A stretch of DNA of 64,000 nucleotides from Pycnopodia helianthoides (Eukaryota; Echinodermata; Asteroidea; Forcipulatida; Asteriidae): contig CM063248.1 of NCBI GenBank assembly GCA_032158295.1, forward strand, positions 19,493,273-19,557,272, given 5' to 3'. Within the stretch, counting starts at the first letter, position 1; each line of letters opens with the position of its first letter. A program made the translations under genes and the position numbers. Shown one piece after another: positions 34,031 to 45,700 of this stretch. Under the pieces are notes generated by a model that was not told the origin of the DNA, searched no databases, and worked only from the letters and a program-made list of their open reading frames with translations.

Positions 34031-34402
34031 TACTAGCATCATACTCGCTGAAATTTTTTAAAAGGCTGTTGTGTGTTGTCAAAGCACTTCTGCAACATTG
34101 GTAATTGTCAAAAACCAGTATCGGCACTTAGTGTGACCCGACATCATGCAATAACAAACCTGCGACAGTTTAAGCTCCATCAGTTATCGGAGGCACAAGA
34201 AGAATCAAATAACTTCAACTTTGTCTTAATCAGCTGATTATTTTGTGCACCTTATTCTTGGAATAAATTATACATTGTTCAAAACTTTGTATTATTTATT
34301 GCTAAAACAAATTATGAGTTATATAAAAAAAAATTAAAATGACAAGCTCTATGTGTAAGGTATCTAAAACAAATATAGATGCAGTTGTTTATACAAGACG
34401 GC

Positions 34403-34503
34403 AAAGTATAATCACTTGTTGAAATCTGGACTGTTCCATTTCACTCGTCTTTGCCTTGTGTAATGGAACAGTCCAGATTTTATCTTGTGATTATATTTTG
34501 CTA
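34403..34503. repeat. Palindrome nested at the left arm end
   Basis: 'aatctggactgttccatt' and 'aatggaacagtccagatt' pair around a ~20-nt loop, extended by 'gcaaagtataatcac'/'gtgattatattttgc'. The right-arm counterpart is at 47176-47276. Confidence 0.9.
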
Positions 34504-36297
34504 TATTGTATTCACATGCATTCAATATTTTATGGAATACTTAGTGTGGAAACAGTCCATTGGTGTAAGTGCATGCGTAGATTCTGATGGGATCCTTTAA
34601 GCACAGAGTACCCAGTGCTATTATATAAGTGATAATATCTACAAGCTATAACCCTCATGATCACTTTGGGGAAAACCTCATTAGTAATAGAAACATGTAT
34701 TGTTATTCATCTGGATTCATATTAGACGCCACTTTCCACCACACCCTGCCAAGCCTGCCCACTTAATCCCCCCTGCCCCCGGCTAAATTGATCAGCATCA
34801 TATTTTTATAAGTTCCAGTATTCATTCCCTTTGGAAACCGTAAGAGGTACTTTTTAAATAGAATGTCATGGTTTTATCATAATTTTCACAATTTGATGTA
34901 TGGAAAAAAATTTGCATTATCGAAGTCTGTTTTACAGTGGCCAAGGGTCGATGTGAGAACAAATCCTTATCCATTCATGATTTTTCTTTTTATCATCAGT
35001 TAGATTTATCGAATTGATATCGTTAAATTTGCCTCTCGCCGCAGTGGGCGCTATTTTTGTAAACAAACCTAGCTGAGAAAGACGTCATCAGTGCAAGTTG
35101 ATTCAATGTGTTACAAAATACCGGAGTCTTTTGTTGACAGATGTAATACATTTACTTTTTGCGGTCTATGGGTTTTTGATGTGAACTTGTGACCTACAAA
35201 TTGTATATTTTTGGTTGCTACAGTTTGCTTTCCCGCCACTGCATGACTGAACTAACTAAGGAGCTCAATTTAAGATTGTTAAGCTATACTTCGACGACGA
35301 TGACTCTACCGTCATATTTACCACATTTCAATTCCAAATGTGTAATAGAATTATGTTTAATAGTATTCATGTACAAGAGAAGACAATAATATTTCTCTTC
35401 AAGCCTCGCTTTGATTGCATGTTTTAACGCAGTAAATTTATATCTTTTTTAATTGTTATAATGTTTATTATTTTGCTGAACTAAAGAATGGGTAATAATT
35501 GCTAACTTTTTAAAACACAATATTAGTTTGACCTACTCGTTGAGGGTTTTCCCCGTACCACCCGACCAATTTAATCAGGCTTGCCGCGCCGCTCGTTGAC
35601 TAAGAACTTCAAATTATTCATGAACTAATTCCCGGGACGTCCGCTGAATGGTCCAACATCTCACAGAGCTAACCAATCAGTGTAAAGAACAGCGGCTTAG
35701 GATGCGTCTGAATAAATCAGTGGATGACCTAACATCACGTAACTCGCAGATAATTAGCGCTTATGGAAGAAAAGAATTCCGCGCTTACGTTAAGCATGGA
35801 AATTCGGCGCTTGTCCTGTAAGCGAAGAATGGTAATTGCAAGCGCAGATTTCTGCGGTAAGCAGAGACATAAAATTGGGCCCAGGTGTTTGAATAGGGCT
35901 GGCGCTCGGGTGAAAATGTTGAACAAGAGCAGCAACCGTTAAATACGGTAATCCTATTGAATTTACTCTCAAAATAGCCTAGACTTCAACGTAGTTAACC
36001 TATATTTGTTTTGTATTGCAGAAAGCTGCTTTGGGAAACGGACGTAGTGAAAAGGTGGCTTTGTGTTGAGGAGGGCGTTTCACTGTGCGGAGAGCAAATA
36101 AAAAGCGCTCTCACGAAAAAACAGAATTCATTCCTGTTCTGATGGTGATGGTGAACGGTGCTCTCTCTCTCTGCTGGCGCTCTCGATGGCCTGAGTCTGA
36201 TTATGTCAACCTTTTGAGTCTCTGGTGGTATCAGTCTGTACAATTGGAACCCAAACTACACCAACATGTAAGTGTCTCTCCTCAATTCTCTTAGCCT

Positions 36298-37660
36298 CAG
36301 CTTATTCCAATTTATCTAAATTCCAATTTATCTAAAATGCTTTAGTAAGTAAGATTGCGTTAGTTTTAAATATTGCAATGGCATTCACTGCGTACTTTTT
36401 GCTGAGCTGAATGATGTCAACTGATGCTTTACTCATCTGTGTTTTCCTTGCTGATTTGTTAAAAAAATTGCATTGCTTCGACTTTGCTTTAGTAAGATTG
36501 TACAAATGTATTTATTTGCAATGACATTCACCATGTATTTTCTTGTTCAATATTTTTCAGCCCACTACTTGCCTGCCTGATGATGATGATGCCTTCCCCA
36601 TCCAACCAGAGTAAGTTATATTTCTGTTTAAATTACTTATCTGAAAATTGAGTTAAAGTTCAGATTGCCCTCCTTTCTAAAATGTCACTAATGTGGAAGC
36701 CTATGTCTTGAGGAACTGTGTTGTGCTTGTACCCCAGTCTACTTGGTAATCAGTAAAGTTGGAGAGCTTGTCGATGGCTGACTTCTCCTAATTCCAATTT
36801 ATCTAAATTCCAATTTATCTAAAATGCTTTAGAAAGTAAGATTGCAGTAGTTTTTTAAATTGCAATGGCATTCACTGCGTACCTTTTTTTCTGAGCTGGA
36901 TGATGTCAACTCATGCTTTACTCATCTGTGTTTTCCTTGCTGATTTGTTTAAAAAATTGCTTTACTTTGACTTTGCTTTATTAAGATTGTACAAATACAT
37001 TTATTTGCAATGACATTCACCATGTATTTTCTTGTTCCATATTTCCCAGCCCACTACTTGCCTGGATGATGATGCATGCAGCCTGCCCCAACCAACCAGA
37101 GTAAGTTATTTTTCTGTTAACATTCCATATCTGAAAATGTCTGAAATGTCACTGATGTGGAAGCCTACGTCTTGAGGAACTGTGTTGTGCTTGTAGATCT
37201 TGATGGCCTCTCTAATCAGTCTTGGGTGCCATCCCTGGATGGGAGCGATTAGTTCTGCAGCACCCCAGTCAACTTGGTTATTAGTGAAGTTGTAGAGCTT
37301 GTCGATGGCTGACTTCTCCTAATTCCAATTTATTTAAATTACAATTTATCTAAATGCTTTAGAAAGATTGCAGTAGTTTTTTTAATTGCAATGGCATTCA
37401 CTGCGTACTTTTCTGAGCTGGATGGTGTCAACTCATGCTTTACTCATCTGTGTTTTCCTCGCTGAGTTAAAAAAAAATTTTGCTTTGCTTTGACTTTGCT
37501 TTAGTAAGATTGTACAAACGTATTTATTTGCAATGACATTCACCATGTATTTTCTTGTTCAATATTTCCAAGCCCACTACTTGCCTGCCTGATGTTGATG
37601 ATGATGATGATGATGCATGCAGCCTGCCCCAACCAAAGTAAGTTATATTTCTGTTGACAT
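36298..37660 (+). repeat. Three tandem ~500-bp units each with an exon-like segment
   Basis: Each unit has 'ccaatttatctaaa', 'ttgcaatggcattcactgcg', 'ttgcaatgacattcaccatg' and a ~50-65-bp segment CCCACTACTTGCCTG... bounded by a 3' AG and a GTAAGTTA donor (about 36561, 37051, 37572). The segments read in frame as P-T-T-C-L with Asp runs. Confidence 0.85.
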
Positions 37661-38675
37661 TACTTCTCATAATCTCTCCCCTCCTTCCGTGCGCTCGATG
37701 TTCTTTGCTAAGAACTTCGTGAAACTTTTTGGTTCAGTTGATTTTTTTCAAAAGTTTTGCTTTAATTTTGAAACTGTTTAAAAATTTGCAACTGCGTTAA
37801 CATTTTTGTTGAAATTGCTTTTTCTGAAATTGCCACACATTGCTTCTAGATAAGGTTAACTTTAAAACTGTACTTCCTATTTCAAGTAACCTTGATTGAT
37901 TTGTTTTTAACATTGTAACTGCATTTATATTTGGTTGAAATTCCTTTTGCTGCAAATTGCATTTATATTTGGCTAAAAATGCCACACATTGCATCAAAAT
38001 TTAGTTGACTTGTAATAATTATACACAGAGCACTGTTTGTTATATTAAAACTATTTGCCTTATTTCAATTTTTGTATTTAATCTTTTATTTAATACAGTC
38101 GAACCATCAAGGTCTTGGAAGATAAAGAACTGGTTGAAGACGAGATGTTCTGGTTGGAGACGAGATGTTCAACACTCCACAACATTTACAGTCAAGATTT
38201 AATTAAAACATTTTTTAAACATTACCTTTACTTATGTTGGTGACAATTTTAACTAAACTTGGATAGATTTGCTGGAAACTTTGCTAGTAATTGCGTCAAT
38301 GATGGATCTTTGCTAAAACTTGCATCAAACTTTTACTTAAATTTTCTTTAAAACAAAAATTATTTCTTAAATTTTCCTTTAAATTTAAGTTGAAAGTTTT
38401 TCTTAAATTTTGTTACAAAACCATGTTTTCAAGTTTTTTCTTCTTGAATTGTTGTACAATTTTTCTAAATTTGTTTACCACATTTTTTCCTTAAACTTTG
38501 TTGCAAATTTTACTTTGTACAAAATTGTGAAACTTGATTAAACTCTTTACTTTCTTACCAATCTCATAGCGTATTATTTCAAGAGTCCAACTATTATCCA
38601 AAGTATTTCCCATGTAACATGTAAAAAAATTACTTGTCGATTTTTGGGAAATACTTAGATAATAAAATATATAAA

Positions 38676-40588
38676 CCTTCCTCCCCCAAATCCACTCCCC
38701 TCCCTTACCCCATCCCTTACCTCCTTTCCCACCTTCCCTTCCCCACCCTCCCTTCCTTCACCCTCTACTCCCTTCCTCCCCTCCCCTCCCCAACTCCCAC
38801 CCTCCATTCCTCCCCTCACTGCCCTTCCCTCCCCTCCCCTCCCCAACTCCCACCCTCCATTCCTCCCCTCACTGCCCTTCCCTCCTCCCCCTCCCTGCCC
38901 TTCTCCCCTCCCCTCCCTGCCCTTTTCCCTCCCCCACCCCTTCCTTCCCCTCCTTCCCCTCCTCTCTTCCCCTCCCTGCCCTCCTCTCCCCTCCCTACCT
39001 TTTCTCTTCCCCTCCCTCCTATCCCCTCCCCTCCCTTTTCCCCTCCTCTTCCCTCTCTTCCCCATCTCCTCCTCCCTCCTCCACCCCTCCCTTCCCCTCT
39101 TCCCCTCCCTCCCCTCCCTCCCCTCCCCTCCTCCCCTACTCCCCCCTTTCCTCTTCCACTCCCTTCCCTCCACTCCCTCCCTCCCCTCCCTCCTCCCCTC
39201 CCTTCCCTCTCCCCCTCCACTCCCTCCCCCCTACCTCCCCTCCCTCCCCTCCTCCCCCTTTCCTCTTCCACTCCCTTCCCTCCACTCCCTCCCTCCCCTC
39301 CCTCCCTTTCCCTCCTTCCCCCTCCCTCCCTTCCCTAACCCTAACCCTCCCCTCCCTCCCCTCCCTCCCCTCCTCCCCCCTTTCCCTCTTCCACTCCCTT
39401 CCCTCCACTCCCCTCCCTCCCCTCCCCCCCCTCCTTCCCCCTCCCTTCCCCCTCCCCTCCCTCCCTTTCTCCCTCCCTCCCTTCCCTCTTCCCCCTCTCC
39501 CTCCCCTCCCTTTCTCCCTCCTCCTCTCCTCCCTCCCCTCTCCCTCCCCTCCCCTTCCCCCCTCCCTTCCTCCTCCTCCTCCTCCTCCCCTTCCCTCTCC
39601 TCCCTCCTCCCTTCCTCTCCCCTCACTCCTCCTCCCCTCCCTCCCTCCCTCCCTCTCCTCCTCCCCCTCCCTTCCTCCCCTCCCTCCCTTCCCTCCCTCC
39701 CTCCCCTCCTCCTCCCTCCCTCCCTCCCTCCCCCTCCCCTCCCTCCCCCCTCCCTCCCCTCCTCCCTCCCTCCTCCCTTCCCTCCCCCTCCCCCCACCCT
39801 CCCTCCCCCTCCTCCCCTCCTCTCTCCCCTCCCCTCCCTCCCTCCTCCTCCCTCCTCCCCTCCCTTCCCTCTCCCTCCCTCCTCCCTCCCCTCTCCTCCC
39901 CCTCCTCTTCCCTCCCCTCCCCTCCTCCTCCCTCCCTCCTCCCCCTCTCCCCTTCCCCCTTCCCCTCCCTCCCCTCCCCTCCCCTCCCCTCCTCCCCCTC
40001 CTCCCCCCCTCTCACTCCCTCTCCCTCCTCCTCTTCCCCTCCTCTCCCCTCCCTCCTCCCCCCCCTCTCCCTCCCTCCCCCCCTCCCCTCCCCCTCCCTC
40101 CCTCCTCCCCCCTCCCTCCCTCCCTCCCCTCCCTCCCCCCTACCCTCCTCCCCTCCCCTCCTCCCCCTCCCCCCTCCCTCCCTCCCTCCTCCCTCCCCTC
40201 CCCCTCCCCTCCCCTCTCCCCTCCCCCCCCCCTCCCCTCCCCCTCTTCCTCTCCCTCCCCCCCTCTCCCTCCCTCCTCCCTCCTCCCCCTCCCCTCCTCC
40301 TCCCCCTCCTCCCTACTCCCCTCCTCCCCTCCTCCCTCCTCCTCCCTCCTCCCCCTCCCCTCCCTCCTCCTCTCCCCCTCCTCCTTCCCCTCTCCCCTCC
40401 TCCCCTCCACTTCCTTTCCCTCCTCCCTCCCCCTCCCTCCTCCCCTCCCTCTCCTCCACCCCTCCCTCCCTCCCTCCCCTTCCTCCCCCTCACTCCTCCC
40501 CCCCTCCCCTCTCCCTCCTCCTCCTCCCCTCCCTCTCCTCCTCTCCTCTCACTCCCCTCCCTTCCCTCCCTCCCCCCTCCCCTCCCCC
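38676..40588 (+). repeat. ~1.9-kb polypyrimidine (C/T) tract
   Basis: Almost entirely CCCTCC/CCTCCC-type sequence with rare A. It contains one CCCTAACCCTAACCCT stretch near 39335. Open reading frames of up to ~190 aa on either strand here are low-complexity artefacts. Confidence 0.97.
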
Positions 40589-40756
40589 ATTTTTTTCTTA
40601 CAAAAAGACATTTGAATTATAAAAAAAAATATAAATTAAATAAAACAATTTTCGAAATTGATTGTATGCCTAACAATGCAATAACGAATTTGAATTTTTT
40701 TTTCAAAAAGATGGGAAAAAAAACAAAAAAAAAAGCATAGATACCTGTTTAGTTTC
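40589..40756. other. AT-rich spacer at the palindrome centre
   Basis: About 170 bp of A/T-rich sequence between the two tracts, the axis of the inverted repeat. No motif or gene recognised. Confidence 0.8.
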
Positions 40757-42713
40757 GGGGGAGGGGAGGGATGGGAGAGAGGAGGAGTGGGTGGGAGGGG
40801 AAGGAGGGGGAGGAGGGAAGGGTGGGGAGGAGGGGAAGGAAGGGTGGGAGGGGAGGAGGGAGAAGGGGTGGGAAGGAGGGGAAGGGAGGGAGGAGAGGAA
40901 ATAAGGAGGGTGGGAGGAGGAGGGGGAGGGGGGGAGGAGGGTGGGAGGGGAAGAGGAGGAAGAGGGGAGGAGGGGAGGGGAGGGAGGGAGGGGAAGGGAG
41001 GAGTGGGAGGGGAGAGTGGAGGGTGGGGAGGGGAGAAGGGGAAGGGAGGGAGAGAGGAGGGGGAGGAGAGGGGAGGGTGAGGAGGGAAGGAAGGGGAGGG
41101 GAAGGGTGGGGAGGGGAGGGAAGGGGTGGGAAGGGAGAGGTGGGAGGGGAAGGAGGGGAAGGGTGGGGAGGGGAAGAAAGGGAGGAGGGGAGGAGGGAGA
41201 GGGAAGGGTGGGAGGGGAGGGAGGGGAGAGGGGAGAGGAGGGGTGGGAGAGGGGGTGGGAGGGGAAGAGGGAAGGGTGGGGGGGGGGGGGAAGGGTGAGG
41301 AGGGGAAGGAGGGAGAGGGAGGAGGAGAGGAAGGTGGGAGGGGAAGAGGGGAAGGGTGGGGAGGGGAGGGAGGGGAAGGAGAGGGAGGGGAGGGAGAGGA
41401 GGGGGAGGGGAGAGAGGGGGGGGAGGGGAGGGAGGGGAAGGGAGAGGTGGGAGGGGAAGAGGGGAAGGGTGGGGAGGGGAGAGGGGAAGGGAGGGGAGGG
41501 AAGAGGGGAGGGGAAGAGAGAGGGGGAGTGGAAGGGTGGAAGAAAGGGAGGGGAAGGAGAGGAGGAAGGGGGTGAGGAGGGGAGGAGGGGAAGGGAGAGG
41601 GAAGGGAGGGGAAGGGTGGGGAGGGGAGGGGAGGGGAAGGGGAGAGGGGAGAGGAGGGGAGGGAAGGGTGGGAAGGGGAAGGAGAGGAGGAAGGGGGGTG
41701 AGGAGGAGGGAGGGGAAGGGAGGGGAGAGGGAAGTGGAGGGGAAGGGTGGGGAGGGGAGGGGAGGGGAGGGGAGGGGAGGGGAGAGGAGGGGAGGGAAGG
41801 GTGGGAAGGGAGAGGAGGGAGGGGAGGAGGGGAAGGAAGGGAGAGGAGAGGAGGGAGAGGAAAGGTGGGAGGGGAAGAGGGGAGGGTGGGGAGGGGAGGG
41901 AGGGGAAGGAAGGGAGTGGGAGGGGAAGAGGAGGGGAGGAGAGGGGAAGAGAGGGGAGGGGAGGGGAGGGAAGGGAGAGGTGGGAGGGGAGAGGGGAAGG
42001 GTGGGGAGGGGAGGGGAAGGGAGGGGAGGGAAGAGGGGAGGGGAAGAGAGAGGAGGGAGTGGGAGTGGAAGGGTGGGGAGGGGGGAAGAAGGGAGGGGAA
42101 GGAGAGGAGGAAGGGGGTGAGGAGGGGAGGAGGGGAAGGGAGAGGGAAGTGGAGGGGAAGGGTGGGGAGGGAGGGGAAGGGAGGGGAAGGGGAAGGGGAG
42201 AGGAGGGGAGGGAAGGGAGAGGAGGGAGGGAAGGAGAGGAGGAAGGGGGGTGAGGAGGAGGGAGGGGAAGGGAGGGGAGAGGGAAGTGGAGGGGAAGGGT
42301 GGGGAGGGGAAGGGGAGGGGAGGAGGGGAGGGAAGGGTGGGAAGGGGAGGGAGAAGGGGAGGGAGGGGAGGGGAAGAGGGGAGGGGAGTGGAAAAGGGGA
42401 GGGGAAGAGGGGAAGGGTGGGGAGGGAAGGGAAAGGGAAGGAAGGGAGTGGGAGGAGTGGAGTGGAGGGGAATGGGGAGGGGAGGGAAGGAGAGAGGGAG
42501 AGGGGAGGTGAGAGGAGAGGGAAGAGTGGAGGGGAGGGGTGGGAAAGGGAGGGGTTGAGGGGAGGGTGAGGGGAGGGAGGGGAAAGGGAGTGGAAGGGAG
42601 GGGAAGAGGGGTGGAGTGGAAGGGGAGGGTGGAGGGGAATGGGAAGAGGAGAGGAGGGGAAGGCAGGGAGAGGAGGAGGGAAGGGAAGTGGATTTGGGGC
42701 AAGGTGGGGGAGG
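40757..42713 (+). repeat. ~1.95-kb polypurine (G/A) tract
   Basis: Mostly GGGAGG/GGGGAAGGG with 'gtgggaggggaag' sub-repeats, the mirror-strand counterpart of 38676-40588. Minus-strand frames of 688 and 668 codons are Pro/Ser/Leu low-complexity translation, not genes. Confidence 0.97.
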
Positions 42714-45700
42714 TTTATATATTTTATTATCTAAGTATTTCCCAAAAATCGACAAGTAATTTTTTTACATGTTACATGGGAAATACTTTGGATAATAGTT
42801 GGACTCGTGAAATAAAACGCTATGAGATTGGTAAGAAAGTAAAGAGTTTAATCAAGTTTCAAAATTTTGTACAAAGTAAAATTTGCAACAAAATTTAAGG
42901 GAAAAATGTTGTAAAAAAAATTTAGAAAAAAATTGTACAACAATTTAAGGAAAAATTTGAAAAAATTGTTTTGGAACAAAATTTAAGGAAAACTTTTAAC
43001 ATAAATTTAAAGGAAATTTTAAGAACTAATTTTTGTTTTAAAGAAAATTTAAGTAAAAGTTTGATGCAAGTTTTAGCAAAGATCCATCATTGACGCAATT
43101 ACTAGCAAAGTTTCCAGCAAATCTATCCAAGTTTAGTTAAAGTTTTCATCAACATAAGTAAAAGTAATGTTTAAAAAAAAATTAAATTAAATCTTGACTG
43201 TAAATGTTGTGGAGTGTTGACATCTCGTCTACAACCAGAACATCTCGTCTTCAACCAGTTCTTTTTCTTCCAAGACCTTGATGGTTCGACTGTATTAAAT
43301 AAAAGATTAAATACAAAATTGAAATAAAGCAAATAGTTTTAATATAACAAACAGTGCTGTGTATAATTATTACAAGTCAACTAAATTTTGATGCAATGTG
43401 TGGCATTTTTAGCCAAATATAAATGCAATTTGCAGCAAAAGGAATTTCAACCAATTATAAATGCAGTTGCAATGTTCAATCAAGGTTACTTGAAATAGGA
43501 AGTACAGTTTTAAAGTTAACCTTATCTAGATGCAATGTGTGGCAATTTTAACCAAAAATGAATGCAATTTTCAGATGAGCAGTTTCAACCAAATGTTAAC
43601 GCAGTTGCAAAGTTTTAAACAGTTTCACACCTTTTCAAAATTTAAGGAAAAATTATGAAAAATTAAATTAAAAAAAATAAATAATAATAATAATAATAAT
43701 AATTATTATTATTTAAGGAAATTTAACGGAATATCAAGCAAAAATTTCAGCTAAGTTTGACGCAAATTTTAGCCAAGTTTTCCAGCACAGTTTGACGCAG
43801 TTTTTAGAAAATTTTAAAGCCAAGTTTGACGCAATTAATAGCAAAGTTTTCAGCAGTTTGACGAAGTTCTTAGCAAAGTTTCTAGCAAATCTACACAAAG
43901 TTAGTTGACATTGTTAGCAACGTTTCCATCAAAGTTTGAGGCAATTTCTAGCAAAGTTTCCAGCAAATCTAAACAAATTTTTAGTTGAAATTTTTACCAA
44001 CATAAGTAAAGGAAATGTTTTAAACTTTTAAACTAAATCTTGACTTAAATGTTGTGGAGTGTTGAACATCTCGTCTACAACCAGAACATCTCGGTGCTCC
44101 AATCGGTGCTTTATCTTCCAAGATCTTGATGGTTCGACTGTATGAAAGATTAAATAAAAAATTTGAAATAAAGCAAATAGTTTAAATATAACAAACAGTG
44201 CTCTGTGTTTAAATATTACAAGTCATCTAAATTTTGATGCAGTGTGTGGCTATTTTAACCCAAAATAAATGCAATTTGCAGAAAAAGAAATTTGCAAAGA
44301 TTTAAACAGTTTCAAAGCATCTTAAAAGCAAAGTTTCTAGCAGTTCGACACAATTTCTAGCAGTTTAAACAGTTTCAAAGCAATTTTAAACAAATATGAA
44401 TTTAATTTAAACCAACTATGCTAGCAATTAGAAGCACACTTAAAGCAGTTTCAACTAAATCAAGATGCAATGTGTGGCAATTGTAACCAAATTTTGTATG
44501 CAATTTCAACTAAACGTAGTTGCAGTTGCAGTTGCAAAGTTGTAAAAAGTTTCAAAGCCTTTTCAACAAATAAAAAAATGCAAGTTGCAGCAAAAGCAAG
44601 TTAAACCAAAACGTGTATGCAATTTGAAGCACAGTTAAGCAGTTACAACTAAATCTAGATGCATCGTGTGGCAATTGTAACCAAATATAAATGCAATTTG
44701 CAGTTTCAACACAGTAGGATTTAAAACCGTGCATGGTGGAGGTTTAACTGAGAGGTGTTTGCAGTAACACCACGTTACAATCTCTTTTCGTCTTCAGGAG
44801 AATGGTTGGACTCTGTTGCTGGATGCTGCTTATGTAACTAGATAAGCTGGGCTTTATAGCATGTAGGCTGGAGCTGGGACTAAACCTAAACTGAAACCCA
44901 CTGGGAGTGGGCAGGGAGTGTGTGCTCACTGAACTGAATCAGTTGGTGACAAGCACAGGGAAAGGTGAGAAAACCAGAGGACGGTGAGGGTGTAGATGAC
45001 CCATCGAGAACTACACATTTTCAGATAAGTAATGTAAACAGAAATATAACTTACTCTGGTTGGATGGGGAAGGCATCATCATCATCAGGCAGGCAAGTAG
45101 TGGGCTGAAAAATATTGAACAAGAAAATACATGGTGAATGTCATTGCAAATAAATACATTTGTACAATCTTACTAAAGCAAAGTCGAAGCAATGCAATTT
45201 TTAAAACAAATCAGCAAGGAAAACACAGATGAGTAAAGCATCAGTTGACATCATCCAGCTCAGAAAAAAAGTACGCAGTGAATGCCATTGCAATGTTTAA
45301 AACTAACGCAATCTTACTTACTAAAGCATTTTACATAAATTGGAATTTAGATAAATTGGAATAAGCTGAGGCTAAGAGAATTGAGGAGAGACACTTACAT
45401 GTTGGTGTAGTTTGGGTTCCAATTGTACAAACGGATACCACCAGAGACCCAAAAGGTTGACATCATCAGACTCAGGCCATCGAGAGCACCAGCAGATAGA
45501 GAGAGAGAGAGCACCGTTCACCATCACCATCAGAACAGGAATGAATTCTGTTTTTTCGTGAGAGCGCTTTTTATTTGCTCTCCGCACCGTGAAACGCCCT
45601 CCTCAACACAAAGCCACCTTTTCACTACGTCCGTTTCCCAAAGCAGCTTTCTGCAATACAAAACAAATAATAGGCTAACTACGTTGAAATCCAGGCTATT

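Larger units (their letters stand above)
34214..38675 (+). repeat. Left arm of giant inverted repeat
   Basis: Carries a nested terminal palindrome (34403-34503), an exon-like series (36020-38200) and an AT-rich inner stretch (38210-38660). Its inner third includes three tandem ~500-bp units that the right arm has only once. Confidence 0.85.

Noticed and set aside
38634..39338. Plus-strand 234-codon Pro/Ser/Leu frame
   Set aside because: Low-complexity translation of the C/T tract, with similar frames on the other strand.
38676..42713. Head-to-head telomere fusion at the palindrome centre
   Set aside because: A fusion would read G-rich then C-rich on one strand. Here the order is C-rich then G-rich.
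40636..42755. Minus-strand open frames of 688 and 668 codons
   Set aside because: Pure translation of the G/A-rich tract in two overlapping frames (Pro/Ser/Leu only). Stops are absent because stop codons on that strand need A or G bases that the tract lacks.
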